From assembly GCA_910575605.1 (NCBI GenBank), contig CAJTEW010000028.1:1-33045 (forward strand): DNA of 33,045 nt. Reading direction: 5' to 3'. Position 1 is the first letter of the stretch. Each line of letters opens with the position of its first letter. Shown here one piece after another: positions 1 through 7,750 of the stretch. This DNA is from Lachnospiraceae bacterium. Its GTDB lineage: Bacteria > Bacillota > Clostridia > Lachnospirales > Lachnospiraceae. A program made the translations under genes and the position numbers. Under the pieces are notes generated by a model. It saw nothing but the letters and a program-made list of their open reading frames with translations, was not told where the DNA came from and searched no databases.

Positions 1-80
1 AAATGAAGCCCTCACATTGAACCTACTATCTTGCTAAAGATAGATTACAAACAAGCCCGCACGGAACGAATGGGTTCCGC

Positions 81-398
81 TTACGAGCGCACCGCAAATT
101 CATCAAACAAGCAGCGCACATGGACTGAAAGCCGCCCGCCGTATTCATCATCTGCCTTGTCGCACAAGAGGTTGAATAGCTGTGTGTAGAGAATACTCAC
201 GACAAAGTTAAAGGTGTCGTCGGTGTCGCTGATAATGACGAAAAGGGCGGTCTTTCTGTCGCCTATGGTGTCAAACTTCATTTCGTCGGTTTCCATAAGC
301 TCCCGCAGCTCTTTAATGTCGAATGGGGCTAACCTCGCTCCGCATGAGATAAGTATGCTTTTTGCGGTCTTGCCAGAAACGTTTTGTAAAGGACTTTT
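81..398 (-). pseudogene. VirD4/TraG coupling protein fragment (ICE remnant)
   Basis: An open frame from 398 down to a stop at 81 reads like an internal piece of the VirD4-type conjugative coupling ATPases of Tn1549/Tn916-like elements. It contains KSILISCGARLAPFDIKELR, then GDRKTALFVIISDTDDTFNF, and ends in CLFDEFA, the Walker B region (LFDEFAN in the family). There is no start codon: the frame opens just after a TGA at 399-401. After FDEFA the sequence switches to VRS and a stop, so homology breaks at about position 98. Family proteins are about 600 residues and only about 100 remain. It cannot work as a coupling protein. It is best read as the scar of an integrative conjugative element. The family call rests on remembered motifs, not a search. 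Confidence 0.75.
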
Positions 399-548
399 TC
401 ACTGAAAACACTATAAAGTGTGCCCTCTGCTCAAAAAAACAGGAAACCTTTTCTTGATTTCCTGTTTCATGTACCGCTCTGTATGTACGGCTGTTATTCA
501 ATTTTTAGTTGGCTACAATTCTACAAATGCGAATTTGAATAGCAAAAG

Positions 549-731
549 TTAGTTGTTTGCAGTCGGAGAAATAACGGGTTTTCCGTCTTTGTCTAACAGC
601 AGTGTTATTCCTCCTGCATTTCCAACTTTGCGAAACACATAATTCACTCCAGTCTCTGTATCTACCAAAATTTGCGTTACATCAATAGTCCCTTGTGAAT
701 AAACCGTCTCAAATCGTTCTTTCTTAGCCAT
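549..731 (-). CDS. DUF6440-type small protein
   Basis: A 60-residue protein beginning MAKKERFETVYSQG. The start at 731 is chosen over the ATG at 749 because GGAGG lies 7 nt upstream of it. The pattern of an RF-x-V-x-Y-S-Q-G start, then DTETGVNYVF, a glycine-rich turn (GNAGGITLLLD) and a DGKPV ending resembles the small DUF6440 proteins that are common in Firmicutes and their mobile elements. The function of that family is unknown. There is no signal peptide or membrane segment. It sits between the VirD4 scrap and the NADAR gene pair, which suggests it travelled with the same mobile element. The product is probably soluble and mostly beta-strand. Confidence 0.7.
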   Translation of the reverse strand: MAKKERFETVYSQGTIDVTQILVDTETGVNYVFRKVGNAGGITLLLDKDGKPVISPTANN

Positions 732-1043
732 TTTGTTTACCTCCAACAATTTTGATTTTTATATATAAATTCCCAACAAGCGGGGATTTATCAATGAATT
801 TCCTCATAACGCAATCGTAAATGTTTGTACCGTTATTCTCTCACAACCATATTCTGATTTGAGCTTTATAAGTGCATTTTTTAGTGATAAATGCCTGTTA
901 TCTATTACCACAAAAGATACAGGGATTCTTCGCTAACCCCTGCAATTTGGAGGAAATCTTTGTCTACATCCTTCAAGTAAAGTTTTATATAATTGATGAA
1001 ATTCAAAATGATATTTATTTTCTAGTATACAAATTGTCTCCTT
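732..1043. other. Gene-free stretch, AT-rich, with possible coding scraps
   Basis: No gene with a plausible start was found. On the minus strand a frame without a start codon (905-1021) reads like degraded protein, including LKDVDKDFLQIAGVSEESLY before a double stop. A second short scrap near 790-870 reads KLKSEYGCERITVQTFTIAL. Both are too short to name. They may be the remains of a gene between the DUF6440 protein and the NADAR pair, or chance. Confidence 0.4.
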
Positions 1044-1445
1044 TTACATTTTCCTCCCTTTGCAGATACATAAGCTTTCAAATGCAACCTCGACTAGAGA
1101 AGTTGGATTTATGACAAAACCGGCAGATGTGATTTTATTATTAAAAAATTCAACAGATGTATCGTGGTCAAGGAATTTATTGAAAGTCAGATATTGCTCA
1201 ACTTCATCCGTGAGAATAAACGCAACCCGTTTCAGGCGCTCATCTGGAAAACCATTTGCAAAATGAACGCTTTTCATCGTGCGTTTTAGTTTTGTGTGTG
1301 GATATGTCTCTTGAAGCTTTTGCCTGAGCAATAAGACAATTTCCTCATAGGTCTTGTTTTTTAATTGATCCAGATCATCCATTTTTATAATATTTTCATC
1401 GTACAAGTGCCTGACAAGCGCAAAAGCTCTCTCTTGTAAGTCCAT
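1044..1445 (-). CDS. Hypothetical protein paired with the NADAR gene
   Basis: A 133-residue protein of unknown family starting MDLQERAFALVRHLYDEN. The start at 1445 is preceded by GAGAGGAGC about 8 nt away; the longer frame reaching 1550 only overlaps the neighbour's tail. The gene begins 16 nt after the NADAR stop codon, so the two are almost certainly one transcript. The N-terminal 55 residues look helical and charged (LRQKLQETYPHTKLKRTMK). The centre carries FANGFPDERLKRVAFILTDE and the end is rich in beta-type residues. No membrane segment, signal peptide, metal motif or nucleotide-binding loop is visible. Because NADAR proteins are antitoxins in other systems, this could be a partner, substrate adaptor or regulator, but nothing in its sequence proves that. 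Confidence 0.6.
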   Translation of the reverse strand: MDLQERAFALVRHLYDENIIKMDDLDQLKNKTYEEIVLLLRQKLQETYPHTKLKRTMKSVHFANGFPDERLKRVAFILTDEVEQYLTFNKFLDHDTSVEFFNNKITSAGFVINPTSLVEVAFESLCICKGRKM

Positions 1446-1461
1446 GAATAATAGCTCCTCT

Positions 1462-2112
1462 CTAAATCGAAGTGCCGTAAACGATATGCTCTTTGTGATA
1501 TTGTATAAAATCCTCTTTTGAAAAATCCGGCAGCTCCCCATACTCATCAAGCAAAAGGCTGATCATCGCAGCAGCTCTCGCCTGGGTATTAATACTTTTC
1601 GCAGGATTAAACTCAATATCAGTAAAATAATTATAACTTGAAATTTCTTTGATTTCGTCCGCTGCGAATGAATTTTTTACCGCAGCAATATAGATGAAAT
1701 CATAGAATACTGTTTTGGGAATTAAAGGAAAATCCTCATTTTGATAACGAAAAGCTTTTATGTTTCCGGAATTACGCAGCCGTTCATCGCGTTTGGCCGC
1801 TTTCGGCGGCACATTGAGTAAATCAGGATAGGGGCCGCCGTTTGCAAAAACTTTAGCACTCTGGAAAATATTCTCGAGGGTATAGTTATTTAACCTGAGA
1901 TTGAATGCACTTAAGTTTACTCCGATGGCTTCTCTGCTCTTCGTGCTGATTTCTAATGGTCTCGCGTCTGCATCTGCTTTTAGGATCGCATGATGCAGAC
2001 TCTCTATAGACTTTTGCTTCTGAGAAATTGCAAAACCAGAAAACCATTCAAATGAAAATATATTCTGTACAACTTTTTCCTGACGGATAAAAAATGCCGG
2101 TCGTTTTGCCAT
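1462..2112 (-). CDS. NADAR-family protein, DarT1-associated type
   Basis: A 216-residue protein (MAKRPAFFIRQ...) whose motifs match what I know of the DarT1-associated NADAR antitoxins (formerly DUF6977): SGFAISQKQKSI (25-36), ENIFQSAKVF (80-89), GGPYPDL (92-98), AAKRDERLR (105-113), FTDIEFNP (163-170) and SINTQARAAA (173-182). NADAR enzymes of this group remove ADP-ribose from guanine bases in DNA and so counter DarT1 toxins; that role is family knowledge. The start at 2112 is chosen because GGAGGG lies about 6 nt upstream; an in-frame start at 2163 has no such site. No DarT toxin lies in the window. Upstream there is only a 25-codon open scrap (2171-2250), and downstream an unknown 133-residue protein. 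It is therefore an orphan antitoxin, a stand-alone repair enzyme, or the antitoxin of an unrecognised partner. Confidence 0.72.
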   Translation of the reverse strand: MAKRPAFFIRQEKVVQNIFSFEWFSGFAISQKQKSIESLHHAILKADADARPLEISTKSREAIGVNLSAFNLRLNNYTLENIFQSAKVFANGGPYPDLLNVPPKAAKRDERLRNSGNIKAFRYQNEDFPLIPKTVFYDFIYIAAVKNSFAADEIKEISSYNYFTDIEFNPAKSINTQARAAAMISLLLDEYGELPDFSKEDFIQYHKEHIVYGTSI

Positions 2113-2135
2113 AATAGCCCTCCTAAATAAAATTA

Positions 2136-2163
2136 AAGATAGACACTGTGCCCGGAAGTCCAA
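2136..2163 (-). promoter_or_regulatory. Possible promoter of the NADAR gene pair
   Basis: On the minus strand TTGGAC (2158-2163) and TATCTT (2136-2141) are 16 nt apart and lie just upstream of the GGAGGG site of the NADAR gene. The -10 box is weak and the leader would be short, so this is only a plausible sigma-A promoter. Confidence 0.3.
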
Positions 2164-2283
2164 ATGTCGATTAAAAAATGATACTCATCCCGGGAATCGA
2201 GGCCGGATTTTGGTTTTCGCCATATAAGCTGAAGATATATAATCTCTTTTAAAAAAGTGGTTCTTCAATCTCTTGGCAGTCCA

Positions 2284-3168
2284 CTAATCGTTCTTATTCA
2301 GCCATTCCTTCATAAGTTCAACATACCTGTCGTTGTCCTCTACAAAGCACATATGACGACAGGTGCGGAACAGCTCCCACTCGGAATTAGGTATTCTGTC
2401 ATACATATATTTAGCAATATACGGTGTACACAAATCGTTGCCCCCATTAATGACCAGTGCAGGCTCTTTAATATCTCTAAGCTGCTCTGTCACGTCATAA
2501 TCCTTAAGAGTTCCCATTGGTGTATACTCATTCGGCCCCCATCCTATTACATATGCTTCTCTTCCTTTTTTCACCGAACGCCTTAAGCACTCCGGAGAGT
2601 CCTCTGTCACGGCTCCTGAGGCATGGCGAAGCATATATTCTGCCTCTGCCGCCTGATATACCGGATCACTGTAGTCATTCGAGGATGTAGCTTTTTCAAT
2701 GGCATCCTTCATTTCCTTTGGCAGCTCCTTAATCATACGGTGCTGCTCAATTCCCCACATCCATGAGGCAGGCAGTGTACTGGACAGAATGAGACTCTTA
2801 AGTCCCTCCGGCTTATAGTTACATACATAATCTAAAAGAAGCATGCCTCCCCATGACTGCCCAAGAAGGTGCATCTCCTTTAATCCCAGATGCTCCCTGA
2901 GTGCAATAAGCTCGTTAACCCACGTTTTTGCATTCCACAAGTCAGGACGGTTCTCCACATAAGACTCCCCACAGCCAATCTGATCGTACATCACAATCTC
3001 ACGTCCATCTTCTTCTGCAAGCCTGTCTAACACCTCGAAATAATTGTGGGTAGAACCCGGTCCTCCGTGAAGCAGTACAAGAGGCTTCTTGTCCCCGCTC
3101 TTTTCCCCAACAACACGGTAGTACGTCTTGTACTCTAAGTATGGCATATAGCCCTCTCTAATTTTCAT
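2284..3168 (-). CDS. pip: Proline iminopeptidase (alpha/beta hydrolase)
   Basis: A 294-residue alpha/beta hydrolase that should release N-terminal proline from peptides in the cytoplasm. The family's hallmarks are all present: the oxyanion loop HGGPG (34-38), a YDQIGCGES stretch (61-69), the nucleophile elbow GQSWGG with Ser105, the catalytic aspartate in GGNDLCTP (Asp245) and the histidine in CRHMCF (His272). The length matches bacterial proline iminopeptidases (about 290-310). The start at 3168 follows AGAGGAGG. A start seven codons later (MPYLEY) is possible but lacks as good a site. There is no signal peptide. It stands alone, flanked by decayed genes. Related hydrolases with other substrates share these motifs, so the exact substrate is inferred. 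Confidence 0.88.
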   Translation of the reverse strand: MKIREGYMPYLEYKTYYRVVGEKSGDKKPLVLLHGGPGSTHNYFEVLDRLAEEDGREIVMYDQIGCGESYVENRPDLWNAKTWVNELIALREHLGLKEMHLLGQSWGGMLLLDYVCNYKPEGLKSLILSSTLPASWMWGIEQHRMIKELPKEMKDAIEKATSSNDYSDPVYQAAEAEYMLRHASGAVTEDSPECLRRSVKKGREAYVIGWGPNEYTPMGTLKDYDVTEQLRDIKEPALVINGGNDLCTPYIAKYMYDRIPNSEWELFRTCRHMCFVEDNDRYVELMKEWLNKND

Positions 3169-3410
3169 TTTTGTAAAACCTCCTCTTTAACCTTTGTTTT
3201 TTATTATAAACCATTCGTAAGTTTCTGACAAATATTATTGTACTTCTCTACCCCTTATATTGCTATCCACCCTGCTCCAAGAGATTTTTATATTCTATCC
3301 ACCTTCTCATTTCTCCTTTTACATCCCCAAAGTCACTAAGCATTGGCTTTAACATGCCATTGTCGTCAAAAAATAAGGCAGTCAAATTCTCATCCTTAAA
3401 AAGCCTTTAT

Positions 3411-3920
3411 TTATGCAAACCGTATCCTGTCTATCAGCCTCTGCTTTTTAAAGCTTCTGTTTACCAGATACATCACTATCATCTGCACTGCCAGCACAGT
3501 CAGTATAAGGATTACTGTTGGAATCAGAGGATATATATAATCCCTAACCCCTCCTCCTTACGTATACCCTGTTCATGATTGTATTAATCAGATTTAATAT
3601 TCCGATAAGGCCAAGAGTCAGTAGGAAACCATAGCAGGCATATCGAATCATTCCAATTGATTTTTCTGCAGTTTCATACTGGTTATTATAAGTGTCCATG
3701 GTTAAAAATATTTGTATGTCAGATCTCTTTCACTAAATCCTCTTAATGCTTTATCCGGCATAGAAAAGGCATATCCTCCGAGGGTCCGGGGAGCATCTAC
3801 AATGGCTGCTAAAATAAATTCTTTTTTTATGATATTCTCACCATCATAAAGCTCAAGAAAAACCTTATCTCCGGGTTTAACTCCCTTAAATGCAGGCAAG
3901 TTTAGTACAGTATTCTTACA
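3411..3920 (-). pseudogene. Decayed FtsX-type ABC transporter permease
   Basis: Three pieces in different frames, in collinear order on the minus strand, read as the C-terminal third of an FtsX/MacB-type permease. Piece 1 (3702-3920): LPAFKGVKPGDKVFLELYDG, then VDAPRTLGGYAFSMPDKALR, a periplasmic domain segment. Piece 2 (3544-3699): KSIGMIRYACYGFLLTLGLI, then GILNLINTIMNRVYVRRRG, the transmembrane helix and coupling loop before a stop. Piece 3 (3411-3541): PLIPTVILILTVLAVQMIVM, then NRSFKKQRLIDRIRFA and a stop, the last helix and tail. The region between pieces 2 and 3 is missing and there is no start. Such permeases usually pair with a BceRS-like two-component system, whose remains lie at 4504-5659. 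It is surely non-functional. Confidence 0.8.
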
Positions 3921-3960
3921 TCAATCTTTCAGAAAAAATAACAGTTTTGTTATTTTCACG

Positions 3961-4003
3961 CAATTGGGGACGTAGTAAAAGTGGTTTACTACGTCCCCAA
4001 TTG
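3961..4003. repeat. GGGGAC-type palindromic repeat, copy 1
   Basis: A perfect 19-bp inverted repeat (arms 3961-3979 and 3985-4003, loop AGTGG). Each arm carries GGGGACGTAGTAAA or its complement. A further partial copy, CGTCCCCAATT, follows at 4006-4016. It shares its GGGGAC...GTCCCC ends with the elements at 11769-11845 and 31009-31061. The element lies between a dead permease and a hypothetical gene and has no downstream T-run, so it looks like a mobile or REP-like repeat more than a terminator. Confidence 0.85.
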
Positions 4004-4062
4004 TTCGTCCCCAATTAAAATTTACCTTTCTTATTCCTGAATGTACACAATTATTTTACAAC

Positions 4063-4362
4063 TTAAATTGAGAATGCAGAAAAAAACTTTCCGTAATCAT
4101 ACATTTTCATAGCCAAGTATTCCCCGATATCTATTAAATCTGTTATGATACTTTCCACATCTCTATCTTCTTCCACGCCCAGCTTTTTACACAAACGACG
4201 ATTCGCATTATAAACTCTTCGATAAGCTTCGTCACAAAATCCACCTAGAAAAAACTCATTTTTTACATATTTACTTTCTTCCACTGGATATTGCTCTAAA
4301 TTTAGTGAACCGTTCATTAAATCAAAAACTAACTTTTTAAAATCTTCATCATTTTTCTGCAT
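4063..4362 (-). CDS. Small hypothetical protein
   Basis: A 99-residue soluble acidic protein (MQKNDEDFKKLVFDLMNGS...). A GAAAGGA site 8 nt before the ATG at 4362 supports the start. It looks wholly helical, with EAYRRVYNANRRLCKKLGVE in the centre and IGEYLAMKMYDYGKFF at the end. I do not recognise a named family with confidence. Small helical proteins with a similar MYDYG-like tail occur in gut Clostridia, but the function is unknown. It lies alone between a GGGGAC repeat and the histidine kinase remnant, in an area of decayed genes. Its own frame is intact, which argues for selection or recent arrival. Confidence 0.6.
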   Translation of the reverse strand: MQKNDEDFKKLVFDLMNGSLNLEQYPVEESKYVKNEFFLGGFCDEAYRRVYNANRRLCKKLGVEEDRDVESIITDLIDIGEYLAMKMYDYGKFFSAFSI

Positions 4363-4503
4363 ATTATATTCCTTTCTTTTTGTTTTTAGTTTTATTTTAT
4401 ATCAAATTATAACTTTCCCTCAATTTACAATCAATAAGCAGAATACCAAATACAACATATTTTTATCATGAAAATTTGACATGTTTTGACATTTTTCTTG
4501 TTT

Positions 4504-5452
4504 TTACTCAAATCTGTACTTTGCCGGCAGCATCATTTTAATCACTGTTCCTCTTTTTCCGGACGCAGATGCACATACACTTCCGCCCTGCCCCTCTAAA
4601 ATCTGGTGGACTAGGTAAAGGCCTATCCCTGTTCCTTCTGTATTTTCTACTTCCGGAATGCTGTCCCTGTAAAAGCGTTTGAAAATATTCGGATAGTCCT
4701 TCTTTAAAATCCCCACTCCTTCGTCCTCGACTTCGATAAGTACATAAGAAATAAAACGTTCCACCCGTATTTCTACCTTCGTTCCTGCCGGAGAATATTT
4801 AACTGCATTATCAAGAACATTTGAGACCGCTTCTGCCGTCCATTTCGAATCATGCCATAGCATTATATCTTCAAATTCACACATTTCAATTTCAATCCTT
4901 AAGGCCTGCTTCCTTTGGACACAGTTTGATAATGTCCGCCTCCAAACGTGATACATTTGTAAGTACACCTACAAGATGGCTAAGCTTCTTTGTCTCCTTT
5001 CTCCCCCTTTCCAGAAACTCCTGTTTTTCCTGCTCTGTCAGGCTTTCATCCTGTAAAAGCTCAAAGCTTATTTCCAAAGCTGCAACCGGCGTCTTCAGTT
5101 GATGGGAAATATCAGTGACAAGCTCCTTTGTCTTTTCTTTCTCCTCAGTAAGTCTTCTTTTCAATGTCTCAAAGGCCAGCCCCATCCTCTCAAGCTGCTC
5201 TGTAATCTGCAAATATACCCCTGTTCTCATATAGTTATTTTTCATATGATATTCATAATTTCCCGTCTCAAATTCCTCCAGATACTTGATAACTTCCAGA
5301 TACTTCCGGTATTCAAGGCGATAAGAGATATAGCACCAGATTCCGTTTGCAAGAAGTGCAGCCATAAAGCATCCTGCCCAGTAATGCACAGGCGCTTCCA
5401 AGCAGAGTATAACCAGGGAAAATATAAAATACTTCCAACGTCCATAGATCTC
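4504..5452 (-). pseudogene. Sensor histidine kinase, internal deletion and frameshift
   Basis: Two frames together make a BceS-like intramembrane-sensing histidine kinase. The N-terminal part (5452 to 4892) has two hydrophobic helices with a minimal loop (KYFIFSLVILCLEAPVHYW and MAALLANGIWCYISY) and the phosphoacceptor motif DISHQLKTPVAALE. It then goes out of frame after KLCPKEAGLKD. The C-terminal part (about 4930 to 4504) resumes in another frame with CEFEDIMLWHDSKWTAEAVS, NVLDNAVKYSPAG (N box), DEGVGI and GTGIGLYLVHQ (G boxes). The helix normally lying between these parts is about 20-30 residues too short, so a small deletion plus frameshift is likely. The frame opens right after a TAG at 5453-5455 with no start codon, so the 5' end is also missing. 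Confidence 0.85.
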
Positions 5453-5470
5453 CTAATCCCCTAATGTTCT

Positions 5471-5659
5471 TTATATATTCACATTCTCCTCCTCCACCAT
5501 GATGTCACTTATAATCAAATCAATGTCATTTCCATGAAATAATGCTTCTGCATCTGTAACTTTAGATGCGTTCAAAACCTCATATCCCTCCTTTTCAAGC
5601 TTCAGGCTGATGCCTCTATTTAAGCTTTCGTCATCCTCCAGAAGCAATATTTTTGCCAT
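5471..5659 (-). pseudogene. Response regulator truncated after receiver core
   Basis: The gene starts normally (MAKILLLEDDESLNRGISLK; GAGAGGAGGA just upstream of the ATG at 5659). It keeps the acidic pocket (EDD) and the phosphoacceptor region (DIDLIISDIM), then breaks into VEEENVNI and a stop at 5471. Only 62 of about 225 residues remain; the rest of the receiver and the winged-helix DNA-binding domain are gone. The next sequence is already kinase without its start, so one deletion probably removed the regulator's C-terminal part together with the kinase start. It lies 25 nt downstream of the HelD-like gene. Confidence 0.85.
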
Positions 5660-5684
5660 ATTGTCCTCCTCTCTGGCATTTATA

Positions 5685-7748
5685 TCAATCCTGTATGCCA
5701 TCATAATTATATATATAAAGCTCATGCAGTGCCCTTGTGGCACTGATATAGAGAAAATTTTTATACATGGCATGCTCTTTGTTTCCTCCAAGCACAAACA
5801 CCTGGTCAAATTCAAGACCTTTTGCCATATAATAAGCCGTAACAGTAATTCCTTTCCTGAAATTCCTGCTGTTTCTGTCAATATAGGACACATCTGAACA
5901 CCTTTCCTTCAGATATACATATGCCCTGAGTGCATCTGCATCTGTCATCACAAGCACTGCTGCAGTCTCATATCCATCCGGGCGTCCCGTGTTTTCCTGT
6001 AAAAGTACTGACTCTAAAGCTTCCTCTTGTGTCCCGTAATAGGCCTCACTGACTTCTCTTCCATGACGCTTTAAATATCCCTTTGTTTCTGCCCCCATAA
6101 GCTTTCCCGCATATTCTGCAATTTCCAGCGTATTGCGGTAGCCCTTGTCCATCTTAATCCTCTTCACCTTCTTTCCAAATATTTTCGGCAGAAAAGCAGA
6201 TACATCCTGCTCCTTAACATCAATGGTCTGGGCACAGTCCCCGAGAATAGTCATGCTGCATGGAAAAAGTTTTTCCAAGAGAACATATTGAAGATAGGAG
6301 TAGTCCTGCATCTCATCTATCACCAGATGCCTGATATCCCTCTGCTGTTTCTTTACGTACAGCCTGTACTTGAGATAAAGAAGGGGATAGACATCCTCAT
6401 ACACAAGAAAACGTTCCTCCTTTGGAATTTCCGGCAGGACCGGAAATCCGTTTTCTTCAAGGAACCAGTTATAGATTACATAAATATCCTCTGTCACATA
6501 CATAGACGAAAACTGACTTTTAATATTCTCCTTTTCTTCCTCCTCAAGAACTCTGCCCTTTAGCGTCTCAAATTCATCTATAAAATACTCCATCACTGCG
6601 TTCATTCTAGATAAGAGTGAAATACTTCCGAATCTGTCATAAAAGAGTCTCATAATCTCTTCTGTACTCTTGTCATAATGCCGGAAGGAAACATCCCGGA
6701 AATCCACCAGGCGGTCCTCAAGCTCTACTAAAAATCCCTCTACTGCCTGGACAAATTCCTCTGACTGCTTCCACCGGTAACGTTTTTCATCCTGTTCACT
6801 CCATCCGCCTCCAGCCTCTCCTGTACTGCCGCCAAGATATCTCTCTATCTGGTGACAGCGGTCCTCACAGTCCGCTGCTACATCTGAAAGCTCCCTGTAT
6901 GCAAACAAGTCCATACCCATCTCCTGGATGTTCTCCTCACCAAGCTCAGGAAGTATATGGGAAATGTAGTCTGCAAATACACTGTTTGGAGACAGTATTA
7001 ATACATCTCTCGATCTAAGATGCTCCCTGTCATGATAAAGAAGATATGCAATCCGATGAAGTGCCACCGAAGTCTTCCCGCTTCCTGCCACCCCCTGTAT
7101 TACTAGAATCCTGTCTTTCGTATTTCGGATAATCGAATTCTGCTCCCTCTGGATAGTACGGACAATACTTTTAAGCTGTGTATCACTGTTTGTCCCAAGC
7201 TCTTCCTTCAAAATATCATCATCAATTTTCACATCGCTTTCAAATTCATAAAGCATGCATCCGCCCCGAATTTTATACTGCCATTTTGACAGAATTTCAC
7301 CCTCCAGTATTCCTGCCGGTGCCTCATAAAAGGCCCTCCCCTTGTCGAAATCATAGAAAAGCCCGCTGACTGGCGCACGCCAGTCGTAGATTAAAGGCAC
7401 ACTTCCACGTTCCTTTGCAAAGTTCCCGATTCCGATATAGAAATTCTCCGGCTCTTCCTCCCCGTCATAAAGAAATTCCACACTTCCAAAAAACGGAGAG
7501 TCTAGAAGCTTCTTATAACGCTTAAGCATCTGTTTGTTGTCCTGGTTGGCATTTACCTGAGAAAGAAGCGCCTGCTGGTTGTCATAGTTTTCATAACCAT
7601 ACTGGTCCATCTCGGTATAGTTCTGCCAGTAGTATTCGTTCATACTCTCAATATCCTTCTGAACATTCTGAATCGTCCCGCTAAGCTTTCGGATTCTGTC
7701 TTTTAGTTCTTTAGTTACGTACATGAGAAATCTGCTTCCTCTGCTCAT
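5685..7748 (-). CDS. helD: HelD-like RNA polymerase recycling ATPase
   Basis: A 687-residue superfamily-1 ATPase of the HelD type. Firmicute HelD binds RNA polymerase and prises it from stalled or terminated complexes using ATP. Visible features: a charged N-terminal coiled-coil arm (residues about 9-85), the stretch PLIYDWRAPVSGLFYDF (119-135) typical of HelD, Walker A GVAGSGKTSVALHR (219-232), DVLILSPNSVFADYIS (motif Ia), Walker B VIDEMQD (476-482), GDCAQTID, DKGYRNTLEIA and the C-terminal ISATRALHELYIY. The length is typical for the family (650-780). The start at 7748 has AGGAG 9 nt upstream; a second ATG at residue 9 is possible. It begins 2 nt after the truncated helicase's stop, so the two were co-transcribed. 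It could instead be described as a UvrD/Rep-like helicase, but DNA helicase accessory domains are lacking. Confidence 0.85.
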   Translation of the reverse strand: MSRGSRFLMYVTKELKDRIRKLSGTIQNVQKDIESMNEYYWQNYTEMDQYGYENYDNQQALLSQVNANQDNKQMLKRYKKLLDSPFFGSVEFLYDGEEEPENFYIGIGNFAKERGSVPLIYDWRAPVSGLFYDFDKGRAFYEAPAGILEGEILSKWQYKIRGGCMLYEFESDVKIDDDILKEELGTNSDTQLKSIVRTIQREQNSIIRNTKDRILVIQGVAGSGKTSVALHRIAYLLYHDREHLRSRDVLILSPNSVFADYISHILPELGEENIQEMGMDLFAYRELSDVAADCEDRCHQIERYLGGSTGEAGGGWSEQDEKRYRWKQSEEFVQAVEGFLVELEDRLVDFRDVSFRHYDKSTEEIMRLFYDRFGSISLLSRMNAVMEYFIDEFETLKGRVLEEEEKENIKSQFSSMYVTEDIYVIYNWFLEENGFPVLPEIPKEERFLVYEDVYPLLYLKYRLYVKKQQRDIRHLVIDEMQDYSYLQYVLLEKLFPCSMTILGDCAQTIDVKEQDVSAFLPKIFGKKVKRIKMDKGYRNTLEIAEYAGKLMGAETKGYLKRHGREVSEAYYGTQEEALESVLLQENTGRPDGYETAAVLVMTDADALRAYVYLKERCSDVSYIDRNSRNFRKGITVTAYYMAKGLEFDQVFVLGGNKEHAMYKNFLYISATRALHELYIYNYDGIQD

Positions 7749-7750
7749 AT

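Noticed and set aside
1462-2112. A DarT toxin next to NADAR
   Set aside because: No DUF4433-type ADP-ribosyltransferase motifs are visible in the downstream 133-residue protein or in the upstream scrap.
3961-4016. A simple rho-independent terminator
   Set aside because: No T-run follows on either strand, flanking genes do not end here, and the same ends recur at two other places.
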